A stretch of 64,000 nucleotides of DNA from Breoghania sp. L-A4 (lineage in GTDB: Bacteria > Pseudomonadota > Alphaproteobacteria > Rhizobiales > Stappiaceae): contig NZ_CP031841.1 in assembly GCF_003432385.1 (NCBI RefSeq), positions 2,891,579 to 2,955,578 of the forward strand, given 5' to 3'. The notes beneath the pieces are model-generated. The model saw nothing but the letters and a program-made list of their open reading frames with translations, searched no databases and was not told the DNA's origin. The position numbers were made by a program, and so were the translations under genes. Every line of letters starts with the position of its first letter. The first letter of the stretch is position 1. This document shows, piece after piece, positions 22,801 through 32,069 of this stretch.

Positions 22801-23124
22801 CAGTCCCTGCGACGCCTCGTCGAGCCGCAGGTCGAGCACCGAAATTTCCGGCATGATGCCCTGGGTGAAGTCGAGACGAACCGCATCGATGGCCACGGCC
22901 CACTCGCCGCCCAGCCTGTCCGCGACCCGTGCCGCCGCCAGCCTGCCGAGCAAGGGACTGTCGTAGGGCGCGCCGGCAAGGCGGACGCCAAGCAGAATCA
23001 GCAAGAGAACGACGGCAAGCGCCACCAGGCTCCGCACGGACGGAACCCGGAGTCTGCCGAACATCGGCAACCGGAGGACCCGGCGTACTCTGAGCCGTTT
23101 CACAGGCAGGCTGGGCCGCTTCAC
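19813..23124 (-). CDS. AsmA/YhdP-like inner-membrane-anchored periplasmic protein (DUF3971-type)
   Basis: This is a very long protein (about 1,100 residues). A basic N-terminus is followed by one membrane helix (SLVALAVVLLLILLGVRLAG) and an extended periplasmic body rich in beta-strand patterns, as in AsmA/YhdP/TamB-class proteins. These bridge-like proteins are proposed to move phospholipids to the outer membrane. The C-terminal part shows AsmA-like features such as MKGGTGTLGATIAGK and ALGGTVEGTVDLQPERLNLTG-like segments. I place the start at the GTG at 23124 (AAGGAG about 10 bases upstream); an ATG at 23232 opens the same frame but adds an unlikely Cys-rich leader, and an ATG at 23064 is also possible. 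It is convergent with tyrS. The long frame is uninterrupted. Confidence 0.85.
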   Translation of the reverse strand: MKRPSLPVKRLRVRRVLRLPMFGRLRVPSVRSLVALAVVLLLILLGVRLAGAPYDSPLLGRLAAARVADRLGGEWAVAIDAVRLDFTQGIMPEISVLDLRLDEASQGLIIDVPKITATSAASFLYTLDPDLDTVLIDRPYVAVSSDGARPPLLSGAEFAQRADVGISAIVKGLKEVGVEEIVVTGATLLLNGPQPRTFETIDLTALIDPATDRLSVNASVAGRDGRWSVRFAHGEDEPDGGHWLQLSASDVTVTEFLPEGAPIKTGRGLGLPLYPQLTLRLAPDGAFARGDLRVGVGGGYLSFDDDASVLLDEVLLHLSWNADAQHVVLEPSYAVFGDSRIALRGEITPPHEPGSAEWGFAVEAPNARLRPRDVEGAPLILDSVLAFGSFDANKALLNVDTFSVRAGTASVTAAGSIDLAAGGPLMALAVSFGAMPVATLKRLWPGLVLPKSRSWLIDHIDDGRVTGGRLIVALDKLGFDGDPATVGWTPDGVQVDFGFENVTLKNIGALPPLRDLDGTGTVRDGKLVVETGSTRGTVPGGGVLEVGDSVFTIPDLRVEDKTGQLELTLEGATSDVVRLAGLEPISIGDKLGVAPGDLSGDSALTASVSFPLKKEFDRDLAAWSFAASLSGFSSKVPISGQMITRANLEVNGNKSMATIRGRGNLNGLPADIDLVQPLDGSSVGTGHGVVLDIDTSELARRGVDFGGLVSGKIRMSVRSRGDGRRDMDADLSQAELTIAPLGWRKAVGVPAEARFVLSEVNGAQKIEDFVLTSDGVRIEGDVLIDKNGDLFEADFSQFALRDQDQAALNIKRTRGGGYSIGMNASRFDGRGLLAALKRGAAAEEVRNDLRIEARIGRLTGFNGVDVTSFAADLTAVGGSVTNAVVSGLSNGRASLRGEIKPEGKNRALTVQMADAGEVFRFLDLYKRMKGGTGTLGATIAGKTTTGRLVVSDLSITEESGLNQIIAANPGLTRPRLGRNSTSQRVTRPGGTSFQKLNVEFTKTGNRVRVREATLKGAALGGTVEGTVDLQPERLNLTGTFVPAYALNNMLGQIPLLGQLVGGRNGGLLGVTFRVSGTLEDPVLSVNPMSAIAPGIFRKIFEFR

Positions 23125-23655
23125 GGGCGGACTTCTCCTTCTTGCCCAAAGCACACCTTGGCAAAGAGTATCAAGGCAGCTCTGGCAGACATGCATGCGC
23201 GGCGCATGCGACCCGCGGTCACGCCGGAACACGCTTCGCGAGAGATGCGCCGCAGCGTCATTGAAATCACCGGCATTCGGGCAGAGACTCGTTCGCGCGA
23301 CCGCACTGCGTCCATTTCGTCACTATTGACATGATCGCGTCCGCGATGCACCCGCAATCACACTCTGCGCCACGGATGCGCGCTATCCACGTCCGGACCA
23401 CCAAGGTCTGGTGAAAAAGCCCCCGTCGCGCGGGGGCCGCCCCGCCTCCGGGCGCGTCTTGGCCGGACCGGCCGGGCGTGACATGCTCACCTGCCCGTTG
23501 GCGAGCGTGCGGCGATTCTCGCGCACCACCGAGCGCCGCGCGCGCCGGTGGGTCACCATCCGGACAGGCAACGGCACACACGTTCCGGCCATCGCGCCGA
23601 CACATTCATCTGCCGGTACGATGGATGGGAAAATGGATCAAAGGAAGGCAGCGCA
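23125..23655. other. divergent intergenic region between the AsmA-like gene and bcp
   Basis: This 530-base gap should contain promoters for both divergent genes. It holds a G/C hairpin with a T-run on the minus strand at 23414-23437. No protein-coding gene is supported; frames of 60-110 codons here are compositional shadows without ribosome-binding sites. Confidence 0.45.
23414..23437 (-). terminator. intrinsic terminator on the minus strand with no obvious gene upstream
   Basis: Read on the minus strand, GCCCCC (23437-23432) pairs with GGGGGC (23424-23419) and is followed directly by five T. On that strand the next upstream gene would be bcp, which runs the other way. It could therefore end an unannotated minus-strand RNA starting between about 23450 and 23650, or attenuate the AsmA-like transcript. 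Confidence 0.5.
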
Positions 23656-24114
23656 ATGGATCTCGTCGAAGGCATGATGGCGCCGGAATTTTCACTGCCC
23701 ACCGACAGCGGTGAAAGCCTGCGCCTTTCCGAGCTCAGCGGCGCCGTGCTCTTCTTCTATCCCAAGGACAACACCCCCGGCTGCACCAAGGAAGCCATTG
23801 CCTTCAGCCACCTGAAGGAGGACTTCGCCAAGGCCGGCGTGACCGTGATCGGGATCTCGCCCGACAGCGTCAAGAAGCACCAGAACTTCAAGGCCAAGCA
23901 GAACCTCACGGTGACGCTCGTCGCCGACGAAGAGAAGGCGGCGGCAGAGGCCTACGGGGTATGGATCGAAAAATCCCTCTATGGCCGCAAGTACATGGGG
24001 GTCGACCGCTCGACCTTCCTGATCGGCAAGGACGGGAAAATCGCCAGGATCTGGCGCAAGGTCAAGGTTCCCGGACACGCGGAAGCCGTGCTCGAGGCGG
24101 CCCAGGCCCTGTAG
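23656..24114 (+). CDS. bcp: thioredoxin-dependent thiol peroxidase (Bcp/PrxQ peroxiredoxin)
   Basis: Bcp reduces organic and hydrogen peroxides in the cytoplasm using thioredoxin. The 152-residue protein has the peroxidatic Cys in FFYPKDNTPGCTKEAIAF (about residue 45), followed by VIGISPDSVKKHQNF and GVDRSTFLIGKDGKI. The resolving Cys that many Bcp proteins have five residues after the first is Ala here, so it should act as a 1-Cys or intermolecular enzyme. The start at 23656 (MDLVEGMMAPEF) has AAGGAAGG about 10 bases upstream; an earlier in-frame ATG at 23548 lacks support. Confidence 0.94.
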   Translation: MDLVEGMMAPEFSLPTDSGESLRLSELSGAVLFFYPKDNTPGCTKEAIAFSHLKEDFAKAGVTVIGISPDSVKKHQNFKAKQNLTVTLVADEEKAAAEAYGVWIEKSLYGRKYMGVDRSTFLIGKDGKIARIWRKVKVPGHAEAVLEAAQAL

Positions 24115-24213
24115 ATGTCCATACGGCGCCCAAAACGCGCCCTGACCTTAGAAATTGTTAACCTTACCAAGGTCTAATTCGATCCATCGGGTACTGCGTC
24201 TGACGCAGGGTCC

Positions 24214-25593
24214 GTGACCTTCGAAAGACTGACCATCGGTAAGATGCACAAGAACACATCCGCACCCCCGTCCGGCACACGCAATGAGCCGCATCGCGTC
24301 TTCATCACGCGCGGTGAGCAGGTGCGCTGTTTCACCATCCGGCCATGGCTGATGGGAATTGCGCTGAGCGTCGTGACGGTGATCGCCGCAGGCTACCTCG
24401 CCGCCACCGGATATCTGATCTACCGCGACCAGCTCATAGAGACCGCCTCCGGCGTCAACGACGACGTGCGGACGGCCTACGAGGACCGCATTGCCGAGCT
24501 GCGTGTGCAAAACGACCGCATTACCAGCCGCCAGATCCTCGACCAGAAGGCCTATCAGGAAAAGATCCGGCTGCTTCTCGCCCGGCAGGAACATCTCGAT
24601 GAACGCCAGGATCGGGTGACCGCGATCATCGACAAGGCGGCCAAGTCCGGCCTGGCGCTCGCCTTAGCGCCGCTCCCGTCGGCCAAACCGAGCCTTACCG
24701 CAACGCCCAAGGCAACCGCCATCTTGATTGATTCGCCCCAGCCCGCGCAGCCGGTTGCCGGGCTCGACGGTCTCGGAGGCGAAACATTGCTGCTGCACGA
24801 TCGCGGCACCGGCCCGCTGGGCCTGCGCGGCAGCGTCTCAAACCACCTGCCTCCCGTTCCGGCGCCGGAACAACCGTCGTGGGCAACGGGAGACAGCGCC
24901 GCCGATCTTGCGGTCATGGACCAGGTCTCCTCGACACTGGGCACGATGGACCGTCAGACGATGGCCGTGCTTGACGCGATCGCCGTCTCGGCCGAACGGC
25001 GCATCGGCCGCATCGAGGACGTCACCGCTCCTCTCGGCATCGATCTGGCCGACACCGATGCACAGGCCTCGGGCGGCCCGTTCATTCCCTTCAACCCGGA
25101 CAGTTTCGACGCGCGCGCTGAGCGCGCCGACCGCGCGATCGACCGGCTGGGCGCCCTGCGCCGCGCCATCGATACGCTGCCGCTGACACAGCCCGTGCCG
25201 CGCGCGCCGACGACAAGCCGCTACGGTCAGAGGATGGATCCCTTCCTCGGCCGCGCGGCCATGCACACGGGCATCGACTTCAAGGCCGAATATGGTTCCG
25301 CCGTGCGCGCGACCGCTGCGGGCACGGTGGTCTCCGCGGGCCGCAACGGCGGATATGGATTGATGGTGGAGATCGACCACGGCAATGGTCTGACGACGCG
25401 TTATGCCCATCTCAGCCGCATCCGCGTCGCCAAGGGCACATCCGTTCAGGCCGGCAAGATCGTCGGCAGTGTCGGCTCCTCGGGCCGCAGCACCGGACCG
25501 CATCTGCACTATGAGACCCGCCTGCACGGCGCGCCGCGCAATCCGTCAACGTTTCTCGATGTCGGCACCCGCCTGAGCGCCGCGTTGCAATAG
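24214..25593 (+). CDS. M23 family (LytM-type) peptidoglycan endopeptidase, membrane-anchored
   Basis: The 459-residue protein has a cytoplasmic start, one membrane helix (about 44-66, LMGIALSVVTVIAAGYLAA), a coiled-coil periplasmic region (about 80-145), a variable linker, and a C-terminal LytM domain (about 335-455). The zinc ligands are visible: HTGIDFKAEYG (first His and Asp) and HLHYETR (final His). The intervening NGLTTRYAHLS is the third conserved block, so it is probably an active hydrolase and not a degenerate activator. The listed start is a GTG at 24214; an ATG at 24244 is equally possible. It converges on prfB with a strong shared terminator. Confidence 0.9.
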   Translation: MTFERLTIGKMHKNTSAPPSGTRNEPHRVFITRGEQVRCFTIRPWLMGIALSVVTVIAAGYLAATGYLIYRDQLIETASGVNDDVRTAYEDRIAELRVQNDRITSRQILDQKAYQEKIRLLLARQEHLDERQDRVTAIIDKAAKSGLALALAPLPSAKPSLTATPKATAILIDSPQPAQPVAGLDGLGGETLLLHDRGTGPLGLRGSVSNHLPPVPAPEQPSWATGDSAADLAVMDQVSSTLGTMDRQTMAVLDAIAVSAERRIGRIEDVTAPLGIDLADTDAQASGGPFIPFNPDSFDARAERADRAIDRLGALRRAIDTLPLTQPVPRAPTTSRYGQRMDPFLGRAAMHTGIDFKAEYGSAVRATAAGTVVSAGRNGGYGLMVEIDHGNGLTTRYAHLSRIRVAKGTSVQAGKIVGSVGSSGRSTGPHLHYETRLHGAPRNPSTFLDVGTRLSAALQ

Positions 25594-25641
25594 TCCGGCC
25601 CGCACGGCGGCCCGCCGGCGCGCTCCACAATACAAAAACAA

Positions 25642-25671
25642 AATGCCCGCACGGGAAACCGTGCGGGCATT
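25642..25671. terminator. bidirectional terminator between the M23 gene and prfB
   Basis: AATGCCCGCACGG (25642-25654) pairs perfectly with CCGTGCGGGCATT (25659-25671) across a stable GAAA tetraloop. A-rich sequence on the left gives a T-run for prfB on the minus strand, so the hairpin mainly terminates prfB. Confidence 0.9.
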
Positions 25672-25699
25672 GCCGTATGCGCCTGGCGACCAGGCGCGA

Positions 25700-26831
25700 T
25701 CAATCGATATCGGCGACCTCGGTGTCCGGATCGCCCTGCACGCGCTGCGCCAGAGCCGCTTCCATGAAGTCTTCCAAATCACCGTCCAGCACATCCTGCG
25801 GCGCAGTCTTCTCGACGCCCGTGCGCAGATCCTTGACCAGCTGATAGGGCTGCAGCACGTAGGAGCGGATCTGGTGCCCCCAGCCGATGTCGGTCTTCGA
25901 GGCAGCCTCGGCATTGGCCTTGTCCTCGCGGATCTGCAATTCACGCTCGTACAGGCGCGCCTTCAGCATGGACCACGCCGTCGCACGGTTCTTGTGCTGA
26001 GAACGCTCGTTCTGGCATTGCACGACGATATTTGTCGGAATGTGCGTGATACGCACCGCCGAATCCGTCGTGTTGACGTGCTGGCCGCCCGCGCCCGACG
26101 CTCGGTACGTGTCGATCCGGCAATCGCTTTCGGCGATGTCGATGTCAATCGTGTCATCGATGACGGGATAGATCCACACGCTGGCGAAGCTGGTGTGGCG
26201 GCGCGCCTGACTGTCGTAAGGCGAGATCCGAACCAGGCGGTGCACGCCGGATTCCGTCTTCGCCCAGCCATAGGCGTTCTGCCCCTTGACCTGCAGCGTG
26301 GCGGACTTGATGCCCGCTTCCTCGCCGTCGTGCACCTCGAGGATATCGACCTTGTAGCCCTGCTTTTCCGCCCAGCGGATGTACATCCGCATGAGCATGT
26401 TGGCCCAGTCCTGGCTCTCGGTGCCGCCGGCGCCGGCGTGGATTTCTATATAGGCGTCGTTGCCGTCGGCCTCGCCGGACAGCAGCGTCTCGACCTGACG
26501 GCGCGCGGCCTCCGCGACGAGTTCCTTGAGCGCGGCCTCGGCTTCGGAAACGACGCCCGCATCGCCCTCCATTTCGCCAAGTTCAATCAGCTCGAGATTG
26601 TCGCTGAGTTCGGTTTCGATCCGCCGCACATTGCCGATACCATCCTCAAGGTACTGGCGCTCGCGCATCATCTTCTGCGCGCGCGCCGAATCGTTCCACA
26701 GATCGGGGTCTTCGGCGGCGGCGTTCAGTTCATCAAGACGGGAAAGGGCGCGATCCCAGTCAAAGATGCCTCCTCAGCAGGGCGAGCGCCTGCTTGATTT
26801 CGTCGACGATCGCCTGTGTTTCGGCGCGCAT
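25700..26831 (-). CDS. prfB: peptide chain release factor 2, with programmed +1 frameshift
   Basis: RF2 recognises UGA and UAA and triggers peptide release. Two reading frames make the product: a 24-codon leader starting [13 protein letters not shown] and ending LLRRHL-TGA, then, after slipping one base at [19 protein letters not shown] onward. The total is 376 residues. The main frame has the peptidyl-hydrolysis loop [12 protein letters not shown] (GGQ) and the domain-2 region around [18 protein letters not shown]. The leader stop TGA at 26762-26760 is the sensor for RF2 scarcity. The start ATG at 26831 has GAGG seven bases upstream; 26843 is an alternative. It is followed by a strong terminator. 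Confidence 0.96.
26759..26774 (-). promoter_or_regulatory. RF2 programmed +1 frameshift site (autoregulatory recoding signal)
   Basis: On the minus strand: AGGAGG (Shine-Dalgarno-like, 26774-26769), CAT, then the slippery CTT-TGA-C. The internal SD is three bases before the slip codon, the same spacing as in the classical prfB site. When RF2 is scarce the ribosome slips +1 on CTT and makes full-length RF2. Confidence 0.95.
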
Positions 26832-26993
26832 CAAAAGCCTCATGCGTTGGTGAGAGAGAAAGAGGGTCCGAAGGGCAAACCCGGTCAAACCGGGCGTTCC
26901 TTCATGGACGGGCCGCGACCCTAACCGCCGATGCCACCGCTGTAAACCGCCGCGCGCATGATGCCCGCGGCGGTTACTTGGGATATCCGCGCG

Positions 26994-29476
26994 TCAGTAG
27001 AGGCCGCCCGTACCGGACATGATCGCCCGGTCGGCTTCCGGCGTCACGGTGCGCGGAATGCCCATCTCGTCCTCGAAGCCGATCACCGAATAGGTGTCCG
27101 GAGGCGAGGTGCCGGGCTTGAAGGCCTCCAGGATGGTCCCCGGGGCGCCGGCGGAAGCACGCAGGCCGGTGCGGCGGTTGATCGGAATCAGGTCCAGTCC
27201 CTGCGGCACCCGGAACTCGACGGCGGGCTTTTCGGCCAGCGCCTTCTTCATGAATTCCGTGAAGATCGGCGCAGCGACGTGACCGCCCGTCGCCCCGCGG
27301 CCCATGGGCTGGGGATTGTCGTAACCGACGAAGACACCGACGGCGAGGTCGGGCGAATAGCCCACGAACCACGCGTCACGCTCGTCGTTGGTGGTGCCCG
27401 TCTTGCCCGCCACCGGCTTGCCGACCTTCTGGACGCCCGGCGCGGTGCCGCGCAGCACCACGCCCTCCATCATCGACGTGATCTGATAGGCGGTCATGGG
27501 ATCGAGCACCTGCTCGCGATTGTCGATCAGCTCGGGCTCGTCCTGCCCGTTCCACGCATCCGCGTCGCAGGCGTCGCAGACCCGCTCCTCATGCTTGTAG
27601 ATCGTGCGGCCATAGCGGTCCTGCACCCGGTCGATCAGTGTCGGCGTGACCTTGCGGCCGCCATTGGCAAGCATCGAATAGGCCGACGTCAGCCGCAACA
27701 CCGTGGTCTCGCCCGCGCCGAGCGCCATGGACAGTACCGGCATCATCTTGTCGTAGATGCCAAAGCGACGCGCGTATTCCGCAACCAACGGCATCCCCAT
27801 ATCCTGGGCCAGGCGCACGGTCATGACGTTGCGCGACTTCTCGATGCCGGTGCGCAGCGTCGAGGGTCCATAGAACTTTCCGCCATAGTTCTGCGGCGTC
27901 CAGGTCGCCTGTCCGCCGCCCTGCTCCACCGCAATCGGCGCGTCCATCACCACGCTGGACGGCGTGTAGCCGTTGTCGAGCGCCGCGGCGTAGACGAAAG
28001 GCTTGAAGGAGGAGCCGGGCTGCCGGTAGGCCTGCGTCGCGCGGTTGAATTCGCTCTGGGCAAAGCTGAAGCCGCCGATCATAGCGAGCACCCGGCCGGT
28101 ATAGGGATCCATGGCCGCGATGGCCCGGAGACCTTCGGCACCTGGCGCAGCGTCCAGGCATCGCTGGTGCCACCGAGCGGATCGTCCAGCCGCTCGACAT
28201 AGACGACATCGCCGGCCTGCAAGACGTCGTTGACGCCCTTGGGCGCCGTGCCCTTTTTCGGCCCCTCGGCCCAGCGGGCCCATTTCACGTCCTGAAACGA
28301 GATCCGGCCACGCTCGCGATCGGTGGACAGCGCGCCGGACACCAGCGTCTGCGGCTTCAGGCCGATCACGGCCTGCTCCTCGTTCACCCCGAGGACCACA
28401 GCCAGCCGCCACTCCGGAACGTCGCTGAGCCCTTCGATCTTGGCGATCTTGCCGCCCCACTCGCCGGTGTCCAGATCGATTTGATCCACCGGACCCCGCC
28501 AGCCGCCGCGTTCGCGGTCAAAATTCACCAGGCCGTTCATCAGCGCCTCGCGGGCGAGCACCTGGAGCTTCGGATCCAGCGTCGAGCGAACCGACAGGCC
28601 ACCTTCATAGAGCCGGTCGTCGCCGTAGATCTCCACGATCTTGCGGCGGACTTCCTCGGCGAAATATTCGGTCGCGAAGAGCTGGGCGCCGGTCGTGCGC
28701 GGCGTCACCTTGAGCGGCTCGCCCTTGGCCTTCTCGCCCTCCTCGACGGTGGTGAACCCGTTGACGACCATCCGGTCGATCACCCAGTTGCGGCGCGCGA
28801 TCGCGGCCTGCGGGTAGCGGAACGGGTGATAATTCGTCGGGCCCTTGGGCAGGGCGGCCAGATAGGCGGCCTCCGCCAGCGTCAGCTCGTGCACCGACTT
28901 GTCGAAATACAGCAGCGACGCGGCGGCCACACCATAGGCGCCAAGGCCGAGATAGATCTCGTTGAGATACAGCTCGAGGATCTCGTCCTTCGTGTAGGCT
29001 TCCTCGATACGCAGCGCCAGCAACGCTTCCTTGACCTTGCGCTCGATGGAAACCTCGTTGGTCAGCAGGAAGTTCTTCGCCACCTGCTGGGTGATCGTCG
29101 AAGCGCCTTCGGGACGGCGTCCCGTGCCGTAGTTCTGGATGTACTTGAACGCCGCGCGCGCGATGCCTTCCGGATCGACACCGATGTGATCGTAAAAGTT
29201 CTTGTCCTCGGCGGAGAGATAGGCGTTCTTCAGCATCTCGGGGATCGCCTGGATCGGCAGAAACATGCGGCGCTGGTGGGCATATTCCGCGATCAGGCTG
29301 CCGTCGGCCGCGTGGACGCGCGTCATCACCGGCGGCTCGTAGTTCTTCAGCGCCGTGTAATCGGGCAGATCATCGGCCTCCCGGGACAGATACCAGCCCA
29401 CGCCCGCCGCTACGAGAATGAACAGAACCGTACCGATTCCGAAGAGATAGCCGAACAGCTTTACAAGAAACTTCAT
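26994..29476 (-). CDS. mrcA: penicillin-binding protein 1A (bifunctional transglycosylase/transpeptidase), frame broken once
   Basis: This class A PBP polymerises and crosslinks peptidoglycan. It starts MKFLVKLFGYLFGIG with one membrane anchor (about 8-28). The transglycosylase (GT51) domain shows SAEDKNFYDHIGVDPEGIAR (about 88) and EGASTITQQVAKN (about 125). The transpeptidase has the Ser in PGSSFKPF (SxxK), then YSMLANGG (SxN-type) and the KTG motif in VAGKTGTTNDERDAWF. The frame is lost near 28123-28127 in TCCGGGCC; one added G gives VPKVSGAIAAMDP and 827 residues. The ATG at 29476 is chosen over an upstream in-frame codon at 29569. amiC lies upstream on the same strand. Confidence 0.94.
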
Positions 29477-29829
29477 AGACCGGGTCCGCTGGTTTCCGGG
29501 CATAGGTAGCAGAGCAACGGGCAAGCGCAAGACGGTTTCGCAACGGGCCCGCGAACTCCACAGAGACACACACGCTGACTCCGCATGTGCAATGCCTCCA
29601 TCATACTGATTCTGCTCGCCTGTGTTTCAAGGATCGCATGTTCTCACGATGGGTATACGCGTTCGGGATCCACTGTGACGCCGCCTTGGCGCGCTCATCG
29701 CGCCGGGCCCGTATTTCGAACCTAGGAAAGACACCCGTCACAGGGCAGATCCACACGTGTCTGCTTCGGTCACCAATGTGGCGATGCTGAGGCGACGAAA
29801 CTCCGCGCACCGGCCTGTATGCGGGAGGT
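29477..29829. other. intergenic region between amiC and mrcA
   Basis: This 350-base gap separates two same-strand envelope genes. It contains no supported gene. The interval 29590-29680 is less GC-rich and probably holds the mrcA promoter, but no boxes can be named with confidence. Confidence 0.45.
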
Positions 29830-31104
29830 CTATTCGCCGCCTTTGGCAAGTTGCGGGCGGAAGAATCGCCCGATGGCCGCGGCAATCGCGTCTGTCGTGC
29901 GCTCACGCCACTCAGGAGAGGTCAGCAGCGTCTCGTCGTGCTTGTTGGAAAGGTACCCCAGTTCCACCAGGACCGACGGCACGTCGTGCGCCTTGAGCAC
30001 GCGGAACCCGGCGGAACGCTGCGGATTTTTGATCAACCGGATGGCGCTGCGCAATTCACCCACGATGGCGCGGGAGAGAAAAATCGAGAAATTCTTGGTT
30101 TCGCGCCGCGTGAGATCGATGAGGATGTCGGCGACGTCGCCGGGTTCTTCCGTCAGATCGACGCCGGCCAAAACGTCGGAGCTGTTTTCTCGCTCCGCCA
30201 GCGCGGCCGCCACCCGGTCCGATGCCCTCTCGGACAGGGTGTAGACGGTCGCGCCGCGAACATAGCTCTGCGGCGCGGAATCGGCATGAATCGAAATGAA
30301 CAGCTTCGCATCGAGCGCCCGCGCCATTTCCACCCGCTTGCGCAGCGGGATGAACGTGTCGGAGGTCCGCGTCAGATGCACGTCATACAGGCCCTCCTGC
30401 TCCAGCTTGCGCTTCAGGACACTCGCGAAATCCAGCACCACGGCCTTCTCGAGCGTTCCCTTGTGCCCGGTGGCGCCGGAATCGATGCCTCCGTGGCCGG
30501 GATCAAGAACGATCACCGGACGGCCGCTCTGCGGCGGCGCGACGGCCATGCGGTCGCCCTTGCCATGCGCCTCGTCAGCCTGCCCGGGGTCGGGCCTCTC
30601 TTCACGCGCGAAGTCAACCTCGAACGACGCGCGGGTGGATTTGACGAAATCGATCACCAGACGGGCCGGCTGACCGTCGACCGGCGGCAGTACGAAGGAC
30701 TTGTCGATCTTCACCGGACCCGACATATCCAGCACAACGCGGGATTTTCCCGGCGCGAACAACCCGTAGCGCCAGGCGGAGACAAGCCCCCTGCCCGTTG
30801 CGCCCGTCTCGCGCTCAAGGTCGAACTGCACCTCCGGCAGATCAATGATGATACGGTAGGGATCCGCCAGTCCCGATACGGAATACACCACGCCCTCGCT
30901 GAGATCGGCGATGAAACGGGTGCGGGTGTCGTCGCCCGCAACGCGCGCCGCGGAGACGCGAATGCCGCCCTCGCTGCCGGCGCCGGTCATTTGCGATGCA
31001 GCCCGCGTTCCGGGCACGCCTGCCGCCACAGCCATGACGAGACCGAGACACAGAACACAGGCGCCCTGGACGCCGAAGACACCGACCAGTCTTCGAAAAA
31101 CCAT
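29830..31104 (-). CDS. amiC: N-acetylmuramoyl-L-alanine amidase (AmiC-type, AMIN + Amidase_3)
   Basis: This periplasmic zinc amidase cleaves the bond between MurNAc and the stem peptide during septum splitting. About 424 residues. A signal peptide or anchor (VQGACVLCLGLVMAVAAG) is followed by an AMIN domain (about 50-160, with VYSVSGLADPYRIIIDLPEV) that binds septal peptidoglycan, then the catalytic domain with VIVLDPGHGGIDSGATG (first His ligand), TLEKAVVLDFA (Glu), FISIHADSAPQ (second His) and VELGYLSNKHDE (catalytic Glu). The ATG at 31104 has GGGAG six bases upstream. mrcA follows it on the same strand. Confidence 0.94.
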   Translation of the reverse strand: MVFRRLVGVFGVQGACVLCLGLVMAVAAGVPGTRAASQMTGAGSEGGIRVSAARVAGDDTRTRFIADLSEGVVYSVSGLADPYRIIIDLPEVQFDLERETGATGRGLVSAWRYGLFAPGKSRVVLDMSGPVKIDKSFVLPPVDGQPARLVIDFVKSTRASFEVDFAREERPDPGQADEAHGKGDRMAVAPPQSGRPVIVLDPGHGGIDSGATGHKGTLEKAVVLDFASVLKRKLEQEGLYDVHLTRTSDTFIPLRKRVEMARALDAKLFISIHADSAPQSYVRGATVYTLSERASDRVAAALAERENSSDVLAGVDLTEEPGDVADILIDLTRRETKNFSIFLSRAIVGELRSAIRLIKNPQRSAGFRVLKAHDVPSVLVELGYLSNKHDETLLTSPEWRERTTDAIAAAIGRFFRPQLAKGGE

Positions 31105-32069
31105 CAACAGCTCCCGGAGCACACGCCGGCGACCGAATGCCACCTGCCGGCGAAACCGCACTCCCTACCTCCAAAATACATCGTTTCTCGTCATTCGGCC
31201 CGATAGCACGAACGGTATCGTCGAACAAACCGCGCCTCCCGCCGCGCACGGCCGCCGGAAACCTCCGCGAGGACGGATTGCGGCCGGCCGTCCCTGGCTC
31301 CGCGACTGCCCGAAAGACTAGGCCTTCATGGTTAACCAGTCATTGCCGGGATTGTCGAGCCGCGCCGCGGTCAAGCGCCTGACAACGGCCCAAACCTTGG
31401 TGTTTCTTCGTACTCACAAGGGAAAACACAGGCGTTCGCCCGCAATTCCCGCGAAGATTCGCCCTGAAGGAACATTCTAGCCTTATCTTGCCAAGTCGCC
31501 CTACTGTCCTTAAAAGAACAAATTGGATTTTGGTCAATGACCGACTCACTTCGCAATCGGGCACCATCCCTCCCGGGGCGAAGATTTTGAATGCGCCCGG
31601 TAATCCCTGTAGCAGGCATCTCCTGTCACATTCAAAGGACCGGGCTGTCATGGCCCGCGCGAGGGCTGATACGGCACGCAAGTGATTGTGCCCCCGGCAT
31701 GTCGCTGGCGGTCACGCACTTGCTGACGGCCACGCACTCGCGGACGACCGGTCGGACGCTGCCAAATCCAAAGACACTGCCGTGCGCTCCCGTGTGAAAC
31801 GGGACCGCACGAGAATTTCGCGGTCGGTCCAATCGCCGACCTGATCACTATCGCACAGTCAAATCGAGCGTCGCGATGAGCGAATACGCCGGACCAGAAA
31901 GTTTCAAGAGTACGACAGGCGCCACATCATTGGCCGCCTGCGTCCTGGTCTATGCGACGCCCGCGGACATTCATCACAAGACACACCGTCAGAGCGACCA
32001 TGCAGGCGGAACGCAAGATCGGCAGCACACTGCGCCGGTTCCGTGCTTCGGTCGTGGAGAATCCAATCA
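31105..32069. other. divergent intergenic region and long rne leader
   Basis: This region of about 960 bases separates the divergent amiC and rne genes. It is locally AT-richer than the coding sequence (for example 31395-31560). No protein gene is supported: frames near 31488-31850 lack ribosome-binding sites and resemble nothing known. In many bacteria rne has a long structured leader through which RNase E controls its own mRNA, and this spacing would allow the same. I could not define a specific fold. Confidence 0.5.

Noticed and set aside
23267-23605. Coding frames on the minus strand upstream of the AsmA-like gene
   Set aside because: No ribosome-binding site and no hydrophobic or domain pattern; a non-coding RNA is the more likely reading of the terminator there.
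26958-28202. A 414-residue plus-strand frame opposite mrcA
   Set aside because: Antisense to conserved transpeptidase sequence; His/Arg-rich shadow.
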